The notes: generated by a model from the letters alone, not told the origin. Counted from the stretch's first letter, positions 11,156-22,880 are shown. The stretch is DNA of 64,000 nt from Sclerodactyla briareus (GCA_026419785.1 JAODTK010002710.1:1-64000), one strand, 5' to 3'. Numbers and translations are program-made.

Positions 11156-13645
11156 CTACCCTCGTTTCCCTGCTCCAATCCTTGTGCTGAGCGTCTAGCA
11201 CAGGGGTTTTCAACCTTTTTTGGATGTCGTTCCCAATTGGCATTCATGAATGTAACACGTCCCCATCTCATTATTAAATTGGAAAGCGTATGAGTGGAAA
11301 AATGATAAGACACTTGAAATGGTGCAGTTTGTGTCTTTAGGAGAAAAGTCCCCTATAGTTCATGTACGGCACTCGGTCACGCAGGGGAGGTGAAGGGTTG
11401 ATAATTAGGGGGGGGGGGGGGTGTCGTAAAGACTTGATTTGCACGAAGGTATCTGGCAATGGATACCGATATGGTGTCCCCCTCCCCCTTGGGAAAATGC
11501 TGAACATTGAAACGACCTCAGATGCGATCTGGTGCAATACTCTCAATAAAATTGGCCTGGTCAGTTAAATACTCGACCCCGCTCACCACGTACGCGGTAC
11601 CCTTTCAATTTGGGACACCGAAAAATCCTTCTGCCCGAATCCAAACAATGCTCGATTTTTACTGCAACTTGTGAGTATGAAGGACAATGAACACACGCGC
11701 GCGCAAAAGCGTGCAAACAATTTGACACTTTAATGGGGCAATTGATCAAATTTTCGGCCATTTACTTCAAATTCAGATAATCTTCCACTTTTGCATTAGG
11801 ATATCTCTACTAACCAGAGTTTAACTTATTCTGTGCTCAAAGTTTGGTAGTGTTCTGCCCAAATTTTGATCTAGAAAAAAACTGTGGGGGGGGGGGGGGA
11901 CTGTCCTCTATCTCTCGCCTTGTACTCTGTCTATGCCGCTAGGCAGAGTTCCCGCTGAAACGACTGTTTCATTGCTAAGTTGTGGGAAATTCTTTCTTAT
12001 TGTTTTCAGCAAAATGGCTTGATTTTTTTTTGGACACCCTACTCGCTACGGCCCTGTCCTCACGTTGACGGACGGACGGAGGCGGAAACTCTCCATTTCG
12101 AAAATACACACATATTGTCAGGTTACCCCTGCGCGCAGTATTGTCGTGTTAATGTGTGATCGCAACATTCACTGCACACGCCTATGTTCATGTATCTCAA
12201 ATCATTCTGATGTATGAAGAATGTATCATTTTGCCATTATTTTTCTGTGAGACTTGGGACAAGCTCACGTCCCACCAGAAATTGCACGATGTCCCACCGG
12301 TGGGACGCATCCCCCAGGTTTGAAACGCCTTGTCTAGCGAAAGGCAACAGGTCCCATTTTAAAAAGTCCTTTGGTATGACCCACCTGAATCGAACTCCAG
12401 TCTCCTGGGTGGAAGGATGACGCTCTACCAACTGTGCCATCCACTCTGTCAAACATACCCCTACTTTCCCACACAAGCTTTGGCTTCTGAACATTCTCTG
12501 GGAAGGACACCAAGAGCAGTAGCATCCTGAAGTAGTAATTGTTGAGGGCGTGGGACCTTCAAGTAATGGTTGAAACAATTGCCATTTGCTTCCTTTGGTT
12601 ACCCCTTCATGACAGGGAGGGAATGAACATGTTCCTATATGCCACTACCTAAAGTCACACACACTCGAAGAAATCTGAATGGAAGTTGCCCTGTGGTTTT
12701 CGAACACACTTTGATTCAGATACATGATCGTCGTCAGGGTATAATCTCACCTCTTACCTGAAGGGTGGGATCAATATGGATTTTTTTTCTATGGTCCCAT
12801 GCCTGATATTCTCTGTTGCCCTAGTCTCTAATTTCTTCCCCTTATTTTCCGTCTGTTGTCCCCGAGTCTGGAGACGTGGCCGGCCTATCTCTCTTTCTTC
12901 CTCCTGATAATCAGCCCATGCAGCATCCTCAACTCCAGTGGTCTCAAGGATCCAGGTGATTTTCCCTGATCTCCCTGTGAGTGGGTATAAGTGTTATCCC
13001 CTCCATCTTCCACTGAGAGCTTTTCTAAACATTCGGAAAGTGCCTACATCCTGCCTGCCCCATTTCATTACGGGCAAGGTGAACTCGTTAAAGGCCGCCC
13101 TTTCACTATTTTACTCAGAATTAGCGCTGTGCATGATGAAACCCACTTGTCCAAATCAGCTCAACTAAATCTAGTTCCTCCCTTAATCTCTCTGAAAGCA
13201 GGTCCCAACTACTTGAAAGCAGTTGTGTATGTTTGAAAGATATAAGTGGGTTTGACCTCTAGGCTGACCTTAGATTACCTTGGCCAGGCTCCAAAACGAT
13301 TGGGATCATGTACTCAATATGACAAACCCACACAAGTATGAGGATATGATCCATCAAGGTGGGGTAGAGTAATTGTGTTAACAAGCCAATATTTGCCAGA
13401 ATATCAAATTCTCACACTTTTCCATTCCTTACCAACATACGCATTGACTAACCATCCCTCTGCTCTGCTTTCCAAGGACAGTGGTTACTCGCAAGCTCAG
13501 CCGCTGTTGCACATTTTGCACAACATTATAATGTTACTGATTCTGACTGTAGACAGAAACCCCCCTCCACCCCACCACCTCCCCCACCCCCACTTTCAAG
13601 CACTTCTGTTCAGGGAGGTTTTACCGGACGAGCCTCTCTACTCAC
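11156..13645 (-). other. Intron between the DFGLN and RPTF exons
   Basis: Apart from the SINE copies at 10820 and 12325, it has G runs at 11408-11420 and 11884-11898 and an AGGTCA-type fragment at 13255-13400. No further exon seen. Confidence 0.55.
12325..12450 (-). mobile_element. tRNA-derived SINE (copy 2, minus strand)
   Basis: Minus strand reads GATGGCACAGTTGGTAGAGC (A box), then GGAGTTCGATTCAGG (near-perfect B box at 12386-12397), then TCATACCAAAGGACTTTTTA. Same family as the copy at 10820 but truncated in the body. Lies in the intron between the DFGLN and RPTF exons. Confidence 0.7.
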
Positions 13646-13732
13646 CTTACAGCAGCATACAGCTACTCTCAGCATATCCCTCGGACAGTCCCCAGCCAGC
13701 AACTCGAAGGCTGCTTCGTTCAACCCAAAGTC
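13646..13732 (-). CDS. TESK: TESK-like kinase, DFGLN exon
   Basis: 87 bp (29 codons), acceptor ctcggcag|GACTTTGGG and donor TGTAAG|gtgagt. Reads DFGLNEAAFELLAGDCPRDM then LRVAVCCCK. TESK1/2 have .FGLD..AF..MVGDCP..FL.L...CC at this place, between subdomains IX and XI. The DFG here is not the metal-binding motif. Phase 0 at both ends, continuing into VCPKERPTF in the next exon. A tRNA-like SINE fragment lies 60-150 bp upstream in the intron. Confidence 0.9.
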
Positions 13733-13784
13733 CTGCCGAGCGGACAAGGAGATAGTACAGAATTAGATAATATAATGACTAGAT

Positions 13785-13850
13785 CACGGAGGATGATTAG
13801 CTCAGTCAGTAGAGCTCCGAAAGCAAAGCAAAGTAGCGAGCGCCGTATGT
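13785..13850 (+). mobile_element. Second tRNA-like SINE family, head fragment
   Basis: AGATCACGGAGGATGATTAG followed by CTCAGTCAGTAGAGCTCCGA resembles a tRNA A-box arm. The same head recurs at 15548-15620 (GGAGGCTGATTAGCCCAGTC) and, shorter, at 485-545 (GATTAGCTCAACCAGTAGAG). B boxes are degenerate. A repeat family rather than tRNA genes. Confidence 0.5.
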
Positions 13851-14545
13851 GGCAGCCCTATTGGGCAGTCCCTTGTGGAAAAGATTAAGTGACGTACTGA
13901 AATGGTACGTCGGGAGTGAACAAGCAATTAGAGCTGCATGACTGGATAGTATCGGTGGAACAAGTCACAGAATATATATTCTTGTCATTTTATTGGGCAA
14001 TTGTCATCACATGGGATCAAATTGAGAAGTACTGTTACATGATCATGCATGGAAGAAAATACTATTATATACCTTCATGCAATAGAGAGACCAACAGTAT
14101 TCAGAAGTCCTTTTCCTATGTTGGCACATCATGCGTGAAACAATGACAGCCACTAATGGTTAGTGATACTCTGCAGCCTTAACAGGGTTTTACACACTAA
14201 TCTTATACATATTTTGTTCATCCAATGCAAATATAGCGAGGCAAATTACAAGAAAAGATCAAGTCCCGCAAAGCAAACCTACAAAAAACTAACAAAAAAA
14301 CATCAGGAATTTGCCAAATATTCTGGTTGTTGGTATATGACACGCATGTCTTTCATTCATGCAAAAAACAGATTTTCATTTGTTAAACATTTGTTGGCAA
14401 ATTCTATTCAACAAGGCGAAAATTTCAACTCATAAAAATGTTTGTTTTGATTGAGAGCTATAGAGATAATCTGCTGGCACACCCAAATACTGTGGATTAA
14501 TAGTGGCACCAGAGTCGGAAAATTATTTGAATGCCCCGAGAATAT

Positions 14546-14645
14546 ACCCACCCCCCCCTTCCAGTAGCTACCCACCCCCCCCTTCCAGTAGCTACCCACC
14601 CCCCCCTTCCAGTAGCTACCCACCCCCCCATTCCAGTAGCTAGCT
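14546..14645. repeat. 24-bp minisatellite (CCCTTCCAGTAGCTACCCAC)
   Basis: Four head-to-tail copies of a C-rich 24-bp unit, differing in the C-run length. It lies in the intron between the DVFSFG and DFGLN exons. The minus-strand translation SYWKGGVG repeated is a by-product. Confidence 0.9.
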
Positions 14646-14976
14646 TGCCTCAACACTACTGGGACATCACTACTGTAGTGACCATGCCAGAAAACCTAAC
14701 CTGAACAACCCCCCCCCCCCTTCCTCCCTCATATGGTCTGACGAGCTAACCAAACCTCTCAATTAACACTAAAATGAGGCCTCGTCCATGAGACAATTGC
14801 CCCATCCTGTAAAAATCTAGATAATATTCACAGCAGATGAATTCGCATTAACATTGGCAACCTTGGACAGTACTTGAGGCTCTGTCAAGATTGCACTGGG
14901 TAGTCAGTGAATCCCCACACACCAAAGGTGAAACTAAGTCAGAACGCTGTGATAATGTGGCACATACCAGAATAAT

Positions 14977-15905
14977 TCAAATGCATGCATGCATGCAGGG
15001 AATGCAATCTTCAAGAATTCTGAGAAATTCAGGCCCACTGATGTTACCTGTCTGAATGTTTTGCTCATGATAAAAATGTTTTGAGGTGCAATAAAAGTGG
15101 GGAAGAAACATCAAACAACTTTCAAAGTGTTTTCTATATGCATGCAGAATCCCATTGACATTTGAAACATTCCAATCACACCCGAGGGAGAAATGAAACC
15201 ACAAGGCTGTTCAGCCCTGCTAGAAGCATGGCTTAGCTGTGTGAGAAGATATGAAGGCCATTCTCGTTAGACGATCATGTGTGCAAAGTTCATATGGATC
15301 CAGCAAGGCACCAGGGAGTTATTGTACAAACACTATCAATTCAGTTTCGTTGAAAATCCAAGATGGCCACCACAAGAGTGGTGGGGCGATGCCCACATTC
15401 GAACCCATCCAAGATTTTGTACGGGCGAACATGTGTGCAAAGTGTAGGTACAGTCGGAATTGCTTAGAAGAGTATTGAGTTAACACGAAAGTCTTCCGGC
15501 GGGGGTGACGACGATGCCAAAACCATATTATCTAGTGGGGATATAATGACCAGATCACGGAGGCTGATTAGCCCAGTCGGTAGTGCTCCGAACTGCAAAA
15601 CAATCAAGTTCAAAGCCCATTGAGAGCATTCTGAAAATTCAGGCCCACTGATGTTACCTGTCTGAATGTTTTGCTCATGATAAAAATGTTTTGAGGTGCA
15701 ATAAAAGTGGTGAAGAAACATCAAACAGCGTGCAAAGTGTTTTCTAAATGCATGCAATCTGGTGGCAGCATTGGAATGCTTTCGGGAATCCTATTGTTAT
15801 TTGAAACATTCCGATCAAACCAGAGGGAGAATTGAAAGCACAAGACTGTCCAGCCCTGCTAGAAGCACGACTTAGCTGTGTGAGAATGATATGGAGGCCA
15901 TTCTC
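14977..15905. repeat. Direct duplication of a ~280-bp segment
   Basis: Segment about 15025-15270 (GGCCCACTGATGTTACCTGT ... TTAGCTGTGTGAGAA) recurs at about 15635-15905, with a tRNA-like SINE piece between. Both copies lie in the same TESK intron and include GCATGC-rich stretches. Divergence is moderate, with an extra ~40 bp in the second copy. Confidence 0.8.
15548..15625 (+). mobile_element. Second tRNA-like SINE family, head fragment
   Basis: ATCACGGAGGCTGATTAGCC, CAGTCGGTAGTGCTCCGAAC and a degenerate B box AAGTTCAAAGCCC. Inserted between the two copies of the 15025/15635 duplication. Confidence 0.5.
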
Positions 15906-16240
15906 ACGCAACATTCTCGTTACACCATGAACAGCAGTTCTACGTTACACCATGAACATTCTAAGTATGTTCTACGTATTTGAGTTGCATTTTGATGGAA
16001 TCAGATAGAGACATTCAAACCATATTCAACAGCTGTTCCAGAGTTTCAACTGCATTCAAAGTGCTATCTTTGCACCAGAAGGGAACTCTTACTGAGCTGT
16101 AAGAACCATTCCTAAGCCCCATAAAAAAATTGTAGTCTTCTCTCAAGCTGGTCCTGCTGAATTGCTGGGAGTGAATAGATGGAGTGAATAGATGGAGTGA
16201 TGAAGGAAATAGAAAATCTTGCAATGAGGGAATTATTCAC

Positions 16241-16324
16241 CATGGTCCTTGGTAATTCCTCCGGGTCAGCGCTGACTCTTGCGATGATCTCACACATGAC
16301 GATGCCGAAGGAAAAGACGTCACT
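16241..16324 (-). CDS. TESK: TESK-like kinase, DVFSFG exon
   Basis: 84 bp (28 codons), acceptor cttttcag|AGTGACG and donor ACCATG|gtgaat. Reads SDVFSFGIVMCEIIARV then SADPEELPRTM. This is subdomain IX of TESK/LIMK kinases, which read DVF.FGI.LCEIIARV.ADPDYLPRT; the IIARV.AD wording favours TESK over LIMK. The conserved helix-F Asp is present. Both ends are phase 0, joining PE|SDVF upstream and TM|DFGLN downstream. The donor gtgaat is weak. Confidence 0.92.
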
Positions 16325-16549
16325 CTGAAAAGATGAAATGATGGGCGTAGGGAAAGGAAAATTACAAAATCACCCTTGATGTGCCCAAGTGAGTGGCTGA
16401 CACATCTGTTTGTCAGGAGTAATTCTTGAAACTGCTTACTTTAGGTTCCTCCCGTCAGGCAATATATTTGTGCTTTTAGAAATTCTAGATGTTTGCTGGA
16501 AGTTTTTACCCTTCCACTGTGAAGATTTTAAATGCACACAATAGTCGTT

Positions 16550-16863
16550 AACGGTGATGCGGTTCGCTTGTTTTATTTGTTTGTTCCTGTTTGACATGAA
16601 CGTGGCATCATTTCTTAGCATTTCATTGTTATGTGTTACATATTTTCATAGTCATGATTCATGCATATTTATTAGGCACATCTTTTTCTCGTCCATTATT
16701 TCATATTCGATATTCATATTATTGTTTCATACTCGCCTAATGTTCTTTCATGTCTCGCTGTTTGTTTGTGCTTCTTATTTGTGAGAGCTCTTATTTTCCA
16801 TTCCGATTCCCATTGTATTTATTGGCAATTGGCTGAATAAATCTATCTATCTATCTCTATCTA
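16550..16863 (+). mobile_element. LINE-type 3' end with TCTA tail
   Basis: A T-rich 3'-UTR-like stretch ends GGCAATTGGCTGAATAAA and runs straight into (TCTA)n at about 16838-16863. A polyadenylation-like AATAAA followed by a short tetranucleotide tail is typical of CR1/Jockey-type non-LTR retrotransposons. No reverse transcriptase frame is attached, so this is a 5'-truncated copy. It sits in the intron between the DVFSFG and activation-loop exons. Confidence 0.5.
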
Positions 16864-17049
16864 CTAAGAATCATCGGGGACGAGGCTCCCCTGGAGACTA
16901 CAGCTCTCTCCTTGTATGGGAGAGTTGAGTTGCCATCATAATCATCACCATCATCCAGTTTTACGTCGCGGTGCCACTTCTAGTGGGTTGGACGGTTCAT
17001 GACTGTAGGTACTACACTACGCCATCCTATGATCTATTACGCTCAGTGG

Positions 17050-17210
17050 GTGAAATATCTTGAAAGATTTGAAACTACCAGGCCTTCGTTGATGCAACTG
17101 CGCCAGTTCTTTTTCTGTCTACCTCTTCTCCCTCTTCCTTCAACAGTGTACTCTCCTATTCTGCCAGTCCAGCTGTGGAAACTGTTCTTGGATCGAGGCA
17201 GTGAAGTGTT
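17050..17210 (-). pseudogene. Reverse-transcriptase C-terminal fragment
   Basis: A short minus-strand frame reads SWTGRIGEYTVEGRGRRGR then QKKNWRSCI. An EG.R.RGRQ.K.W wording is common at the extreme C-terminus of non-LTR retrotransposon polyproteins. Only about 50 residues remain, ending at a TGA. Judged from wording alone. Confidence 0.35.
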
Positions 17211-17625
17211 CAGCTTCGGTACTCTACAGGTTATTCTCACTCCACAATCGACAGCCTATGCGACAATGCTGATTATTTGCTCAGTATCGTACCTGTCAAT
17301 CATTCTGTGATGCTATCGGTCAATTTTGATCTAGCTGATTATGGCTAAATCTTGTAGATATAAACACAGTAACCACCCAGGTTGTATAGCAGAAATAGCA
17401 AATCAACGGTGAAATAATTTTTCTGACACCATTTGCACTGCGATTGCAGCTAATCATGTGTGATCAGTTCACTGGACCATCCACACACATTTTTATTGTA
17501 TAGAATACGAACACTGCAGTATTTTGAAGGCTCTAACTACATAACCATACAGCTGCTATAGTTTTTGGATTACACAACTTGCTGGTGTAGGCTGAAGCAT
17601 AGCCTCAGTCTACAGTGAATCTTAC

Positions 17626-17710
17626 CTCTGGGCCATAAAACTTTCCATGGAGGCACTCGGGTGATATCCAGTAGGGTGTCCCGACTACCGGTAGCACATC
17701 TTTATCACTC
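17626..17710 (-). CDS. TESK: TESK-like kinase, activation-segment exon
   Basis: 85 bp, acceptor cctctttcag|G and donor CCAGAG|gtaag. After one base that completes the previous codon, 28 codons read SDKDVLPVVGTPYWISPECL then HGKFYGPE. The family pattern is L.VVGSPYWMAPE.L....Y.EK; here the APE motif is SPE, still with the Pro-Glu that anchors the activation segment. Phase is 2+1 with the previous exon and 0 with the next. The Ser/Thr before PYW is Thr, a normal substrate-selection residue for this group. Confidence 0.92.
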
Positions 17711-18984
17711 CTGAAAGAGGATTGGATGGATCAATTAGGTGGTAGGTGATCAACGACACACATTAACACATAACTGATATAAACTGTTACCAATCTATGA
17801 AGACAAATCTGACACATTCTATCTTTGAGTACGTTATTGCACTGAAGGGAGAGGGGTGTGTGTGGGGAGGGGTGTGTGTGGGGGGCGGGGTATGTGTGAT
17901 ATCTCTTCCTTGAAGGTTAGTTACATTTTCATGAGCATGATTTCTAAAGATTACTCTGCAGGGCTTGAAATACGAATCTAAAGGGGCAGGGACGAAAGCC
18001 ATTTCAGCAGGACGATTGTAGCAGTGTTGCAAAGATTTTTCACATGCTTAGTCACATTTTTCAGGATTTTTGAAACTTTCTCAAAACATACATTCTGAGG
18101 GGGGTGGGAAGGGGGGGGAGGGCATCGATGGGCCATACACTCTGGCACAGCGGCAGTTTTGGCTGTCAGTTAGCCTCAGTTTGGGAGGTGGGTGGCATTG
18201 CAGCAATCATCTACTCTACAATGTTTAGTTTAAGCCTGTATGTGTCTGTGCCCAATTGACCTTTGACACCATATCGTAACATCAAAATGCATCACTCCTG
18301 AATAGGCTTTTTGTTCTCTTTACTCCGTTGCTTAGTGGAGCTATCCACACAAGGCCACTGTGACCAGAAGATTGGTGGTCTCCATCTTGAAACACTTAGG
18401 AACAATAAGCGGACAATCAGGCATGTTTCCTCTATCATTTTGGGAACATTCCATTCCGAATGAGTCATTTTGGATAGAAAGAACTCCTGTAGTTTCCTCG
18501 TGACGTGCCAGATAAGTTCTGCAGGTGTGCTACTGAAGACAATTTTACATTTGTTCCAGGTTATTGACTGTTCCATAATAGCGATAGTGAAAATAAGATG
18601 ACCAGGGATTGAGCCTCACCCGCCCGACAACAAATCAGATGCTTTATTCAACCCAGTGGTCCACAACTACTACTACTTATCTGCAACCCATATGCGAACT
18701 GTGGGAATATGCTGACCTGCACAGTGGCGCCACCAGAATATCTAGCGGAGCACAACCAGTGGTTGGTCACTGGAAACTGCACTCTGTGGGAACTTTCGCA
18801 GTGAAAACAAAGTAGGACACAGGCCAAAGATCACTAGGTTTTGCGTGGGGGAAATGGGTTCCTGTCCCTATTTCGATTCAAAGTTCGCCTTTTTTTCTTC
18901 ACAAAAATCTGCACCGAGGCCCACTGGATGCAGACCTGCCCTAAACACTGACCCACACAGCTGTGAGGGACAAACTGCGGCTCG
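17711..18984 (-). other. Intron between DLG and activation-loop exons, proximal part
   Basis: GT/GGGG low-complexity sequence at 17840-17890 and a G run at 18098-18118. A 94-codon minus frame (18292-18576) has no kinase-like features. Nothing else recognised. Confidence 0.5.
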
Positions 18985-19530
18985 GATACAACAGATGTTA
19001 TATCGTGGAGAATGGAAAACTGTATCTATAGGTCCAAACCCCATTACAATACAATGTTCCTATGTGGAGTTATTGGCCTTCAAAGTTTGGTCCATTATGC
19101 AGAGAAATCGGGGAGGATCCCAATTGTGAATAAACACAGGAGGTCCACTCGGACAACTGGTAAGTTATGTCATGTATTTCATTGTTCGTTTTGTTGAATA
19201 AGTCAACGTTTGGCAGAAGTCTGTTGTCGTTCTCTCACCAAGTAACTATCAACACGAACCAACCCAATACAGCAATCCTCTCCCATGGACTAATGCTTTT
19301 CAAAGTGAAAGTAATGTGTGAATTTCAATAGAAAACAAAGATTGTTTGCACGATTGTGCAAGTATGACATTATTATTGGATGATGGGATGATTCTCGATC
19401 TGAGCCAGACACATGCGCAAATCAAAGGACTGTAACTCTGTACGGAAAGTGGTATGAACGTCGGGTTTGGACTGACGCATTCAGTTTTCTCCAGCAAATA
19501 TATTATCCTGCAGTTGTCCTTTGACATTTG
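18985..19530 (+). repeat. Interspersed ~540-bp repeat, copy B
   Basis: Second copy of the element at 5790-6330, in the intron between the DLG and activation-loop exons, ending about 80 bp from the DLG exon. The copies differ by numerous substitutions and indels. Confidence 0.75.
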
Positions 19531-19611
19531 AGAACAACTGAAGAGCCAGCCATCATTTCACCCTTGAAGAGAAGTGGCAGAGGACTTCTTCCGAATGTAA
19601 AAAATTCTTAC

Positions 19612-19688
19612 TTTGGCTTCCTCACTGCAAGACCCAGATCTGCTATGACACACTCAAAATCAAGATGTTTCCTCCGGACCAGTATATT
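19612..19688 (-). CDS. TESK: TESK-like kinase, DLG exon
   Basis: 77 bp, acceptor tttctgcag|AATATACTGG and donor CCAAA|gtaaga. Reads NILVRRKHLDFECVIADLGL then AVRKPK. This is the segment after the catalytic loop, with the catalytic-loop Asn (NILV) and the metal-binding Asp. TESK1/2 have NCLVRR......VVADFGLAEKIP here. The motif is DLG rather than DFG, a change seen in some active TKL kinases such as TGF-beta-family receptors. It starts in phase 0 and leaves two bases (AA), completed to Lys by the first base of the next exon. Confidence 0.9.
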
Positions 19689-19744
19689 CTGCAGAAAGAA
19701 TCAGAGGGGAGTCATCAATAGAAGAGCTCTTTATTGTGAACTCT

Positions 19745-21800
19745 ACAGTGAAGACCAAGAGTATTCCCAACTATTTGAATCCAAATTCATTCATGTCTCA
19801 GTGCAGTATTCCTTTAGACTTGGTTACTTCATGCCATGTTCTTAAACTCATGACTTGTGACAGCTAGGTCCTGAGGCATTTATCTTCTGAATACAACGAA
19901 CTTGTGTGTTGGCACTTAGTGGTCTATATCCATTATTCCTTTGGAATACCTTGGTATGCTTTGAGGTTTGAGGTACACCACCACATATCTAGATGGATAG
20001 GTACAAGGACAATTATACCTCTGACATACAAGAGAGGCTAGGTCTTGATGCATGAATCCTTCCGAGTGTTGGGCCTTTGGATGGGAGAAGATGACAGGCA
20101 GCAGTGCATGAACCATCTATTTAAGACATATTATGTTAACACCCAGCCAGAGTGACATATAGCTCAGCGCATTAGGCTGCCAGATCACAAGATCACAGTG
20201 AATTTGACCAAGCTGATGAATACCAAGTGAAGACCAAAGCATTCCCAACTATTTAATTTCTAAATCATTCATGTCTCAGTGCAGTATTCCTTTGGACTTG
20301 CTTACTTTATGCCATGTTTTAAACTCAATCAAACTCATGATTTGTGACAGGTCCTGTGGCATTTATCCTTTGAATTACAAGTACTTGTGATATCACTTAC
20401 ATGATAGGACAGGTCTATATCCATTATTCTTTTGGACCCAGCTGATGATTATCAAGTGCTATATTATGCTTTACATGCTTGTGAGTCTCGGTGCGTTGAT
20501 CCTTCAAAGTGTACGCTATGACACAACATGAGGAAATAAAATTGTCAAGACACCCAAGCCCATGTTGTCAATATGACTAGAGAACCTCCGAACGACAGAT
20601 GAACCCCAACTCTCCATATAAAGTTGCACAAGTTGAACATTTCCTTTTCTCATTGACATTACATGAGGCATAGGTCGCAGTGCACAAACTCTCATCAGAT
20701 TAAATGCTCATTATAATGGACGAGGACAAGGTCGCGCGCATGGAACCTTTAATGCGTGTTAGGTACATTAGAGTCATGACACAAGGAGACAGGTACCAGT
20801 GCACAAATCCTCTGTAGACTAAGTGCACCATACTATTACATACTTCAAGGATATAACCCCTAAACTATCACTTACGAGGACAGGTCGCAGTGCATGAAAC
20901 CTTAATTGTGTTAGGTATTTAGGTCATTACTCAACAAGGAGCCATTTGCCGTGCACACATCCTATACAGATTGAGTACCTCATATTCCTACTTGCGGGGA
21001 ATGGGGCAAGGACATGTTTCAGTGCATGAAACCTTCATTGTCTTAGGTACTATCAGGTCATTACTCACACAAGGAGCCAGGTCACAGGTCACAAATCCTC
21101 TACAGATTGAGTACCTGCATATTACACTTACTTGGGAGACTGGTCTCAGTGCTTTAAACCTTTCTGTGTTTAGGTTACGTCAGCATTACTCACACAAGGA
21201 GCCAGGTCACAGGTCACAAATCCTCTACAGATAAGTAACTCATGCTATTACTTGCAAGGACAGCGTTTCCCCCCTCTCAAAATGCATAAAACCTTTATGT
21301 GCTAAAGTACTTCAGTCATTACTCACAAAAAGAGCCAGGTGCAGGGTACAAACCTTCTTAGATTGAAGTACTCATATTATAACTTACTTGGGAGGGAATG
21401 GTCTCAGTGCTGAAACTTTACTGTGTAGGTACGTCAGGTCATTACTCACACAAGGAGCCAGGTCACAGGTCACAAATCCTCTACAGATAAGTAAATCATG
21501 CTATTACTTACTGTGAGAACAGGTCTTCATGCATAGGTACTTCAGTCATTACTCACACAAGTAGCTAAGTCGCAGTGTACAAGCTCTCCTACAATTAAGT
21601 ACCATCATACTATTACTCACAGGCAGCAAGGACAGCTAAGGACAGGTCGCAGTGCATGAAACCTTCATTGTGTTAGGGTCATTACTGACAAAGGAAGCCC
21701 GGACGCAGTTTACAAACCTTCACACTGAATGATTAAGTCTACTCATATACTTACTTGCGAGGACAGGTCTCGGTGCATAAACCTTGGAGTGTAAGTACTT
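19745..21800. repeat. Tandem array of decayed catalytic-loop exon ends (~60-bp monomer, ~120-bp dimer)
   Basis: Fills nearly all of the intron between the catalytic-loop exon and the DLG exon. On the minus strand one half-unit runs GTACCTAACACAATGAAGG, then TTTCATGCACTGCGACCTG, then TCCTCGCAA|gtaagt. This mirrors the true exon end at 21755-21800, which encodes KYLH.KGFMHRDLSSQ plus donor. The other half-unit (GGATTTGTGCACTGTGACC ... gtgagt) is a more diverged copy. Clear copies sit near 20730, 20890, 21020, 21140, 21290, 21420 and 21660. A longer duplication (19745-19965 and 20225-20445) occupies the distal end. Confidence 0.88.
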
Positions 21801-21903
21801 CATTGCCATCGGCGATGTCGCTGGAGAGTTGAGTCGATCAGGCCACGACAAGTACTCACGATCATCGCCAGATCAACTCTTGGAGGTTGCCGCCATTAAC
21901 ATA
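21755..21903 (-). CDS. TESK: TESK-like kinase, catalytic-loop exon (frameshifted)
   Basis: Acceptor ctccctccag|TATGTTAATGG and donor CGCAA|gtaagt. The first residues read YVNGGNLQELI, matching TEYINGG.LEQLL of TESK. In other frames the same stretch gives GDDREYLSWPDRLN, SSDIADG, MKYLHSK and, after one more base is lost, a catalytic loop of the HRDLSSQ type with the HRD arginine codon (CGA) present. Three to four single-base indels interrupt the exon, although the other exons are clean. Either this allele is broken or, more likely, the consensus is poor here because the exon abuts a tandem array made of copies of its own 3' end. The donor leaves phase 0, fitting the next exon (NILVRR). Confidence 0.75.
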
Positions 21904-22759
21904 CTGGAGGGAGAATAGGCCAAAATAGAATAGCTAAATCAGATTTAAAGAGTCCATTTTGATATAATCACTTCTAATCCCCAATGAGCGAGTGTCTAGT
22001 CGCCAATTAAGAGGTCAAACAATTCAAAGTTCACTGCTTCGTTTGGTCCCGATGCATTCCACTTGCAACAAAGCTCGTTGAAATCGGAAAATTGTGTTAC
22101 AAATCAAATGAAATGGTCACGCTGCACTCATACGAATTGAACAAGCTTACTTGACTAGCGAAAATCGGCAAACCCATAGCATTGTGTAAATCTGGCACCT
22201 TACATTTCACCACATTTGACGTAGAACTTCAATATGCTGTATGTATAGCAAACACCGATTGAAACCTATTTTCTGCCCAAAGAAAGACAAAGAACGACCA
22301 CTTTCCGAACCCTGAAGGAATGGGAGTTGGAAATGATGCTCAAGCCAACAACTATTGCAAATATCTGTAACAAACCAAGTTAACCTCAAAGAGTACACCT
22401 GCTATTAGAAGGAATCCGAAGTGAGACCGCGACCATCACACTGCAAGTACAGTCAGGGAAGAACCGTCCGCGTGACTACGGGACTACTGAAGTTAACCAC
22501 AGCTTATCCTTCCAAAGTGTCACTGATACCACTCACCATTCTTCCGGTGGCCCCCCATCTAAGGTCAATCTCAGTTGATAATGAAAAGGTTCTAATGGCC
22601 TAGAGAAACATTCACGCATCCAAGTATTATTCAAACACGATGAGGTTCGAGAAAAACATAAAACAAAATTTATTGTTAAAAAAAACTTTTAAAAATGACC
22701 TCCCCGGTTGTTGTTGTTCTGTGATGGTATTTGCCAAGCAGAGGATCAAATCTATTCAA

Positions 22760-22880
22760 GGCCCAGCAAGGCTGAGGACATGGGTTACTGCAACCTATTG
22801 TCAGCTGTGAATCACCACCAGGTACCGAATAAAGCAATGCCTCTTGGCGGTGGATGTGGGGGTAATCACACGAAGATGGC
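22760..22880 (+). mobile_element. SINE 3' fragment (same family)
   Basis: GGCCCAGCAAGGCTGAGGAC, then CTATTGTCAGCTGTGAATC, CACCAGGTACCGAATAAAGC and AATGCCTCTTGGC match the distal block of the SINE at 10820-11155. The tRNA-like head is not recognisable here. Confidence 0.55.
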
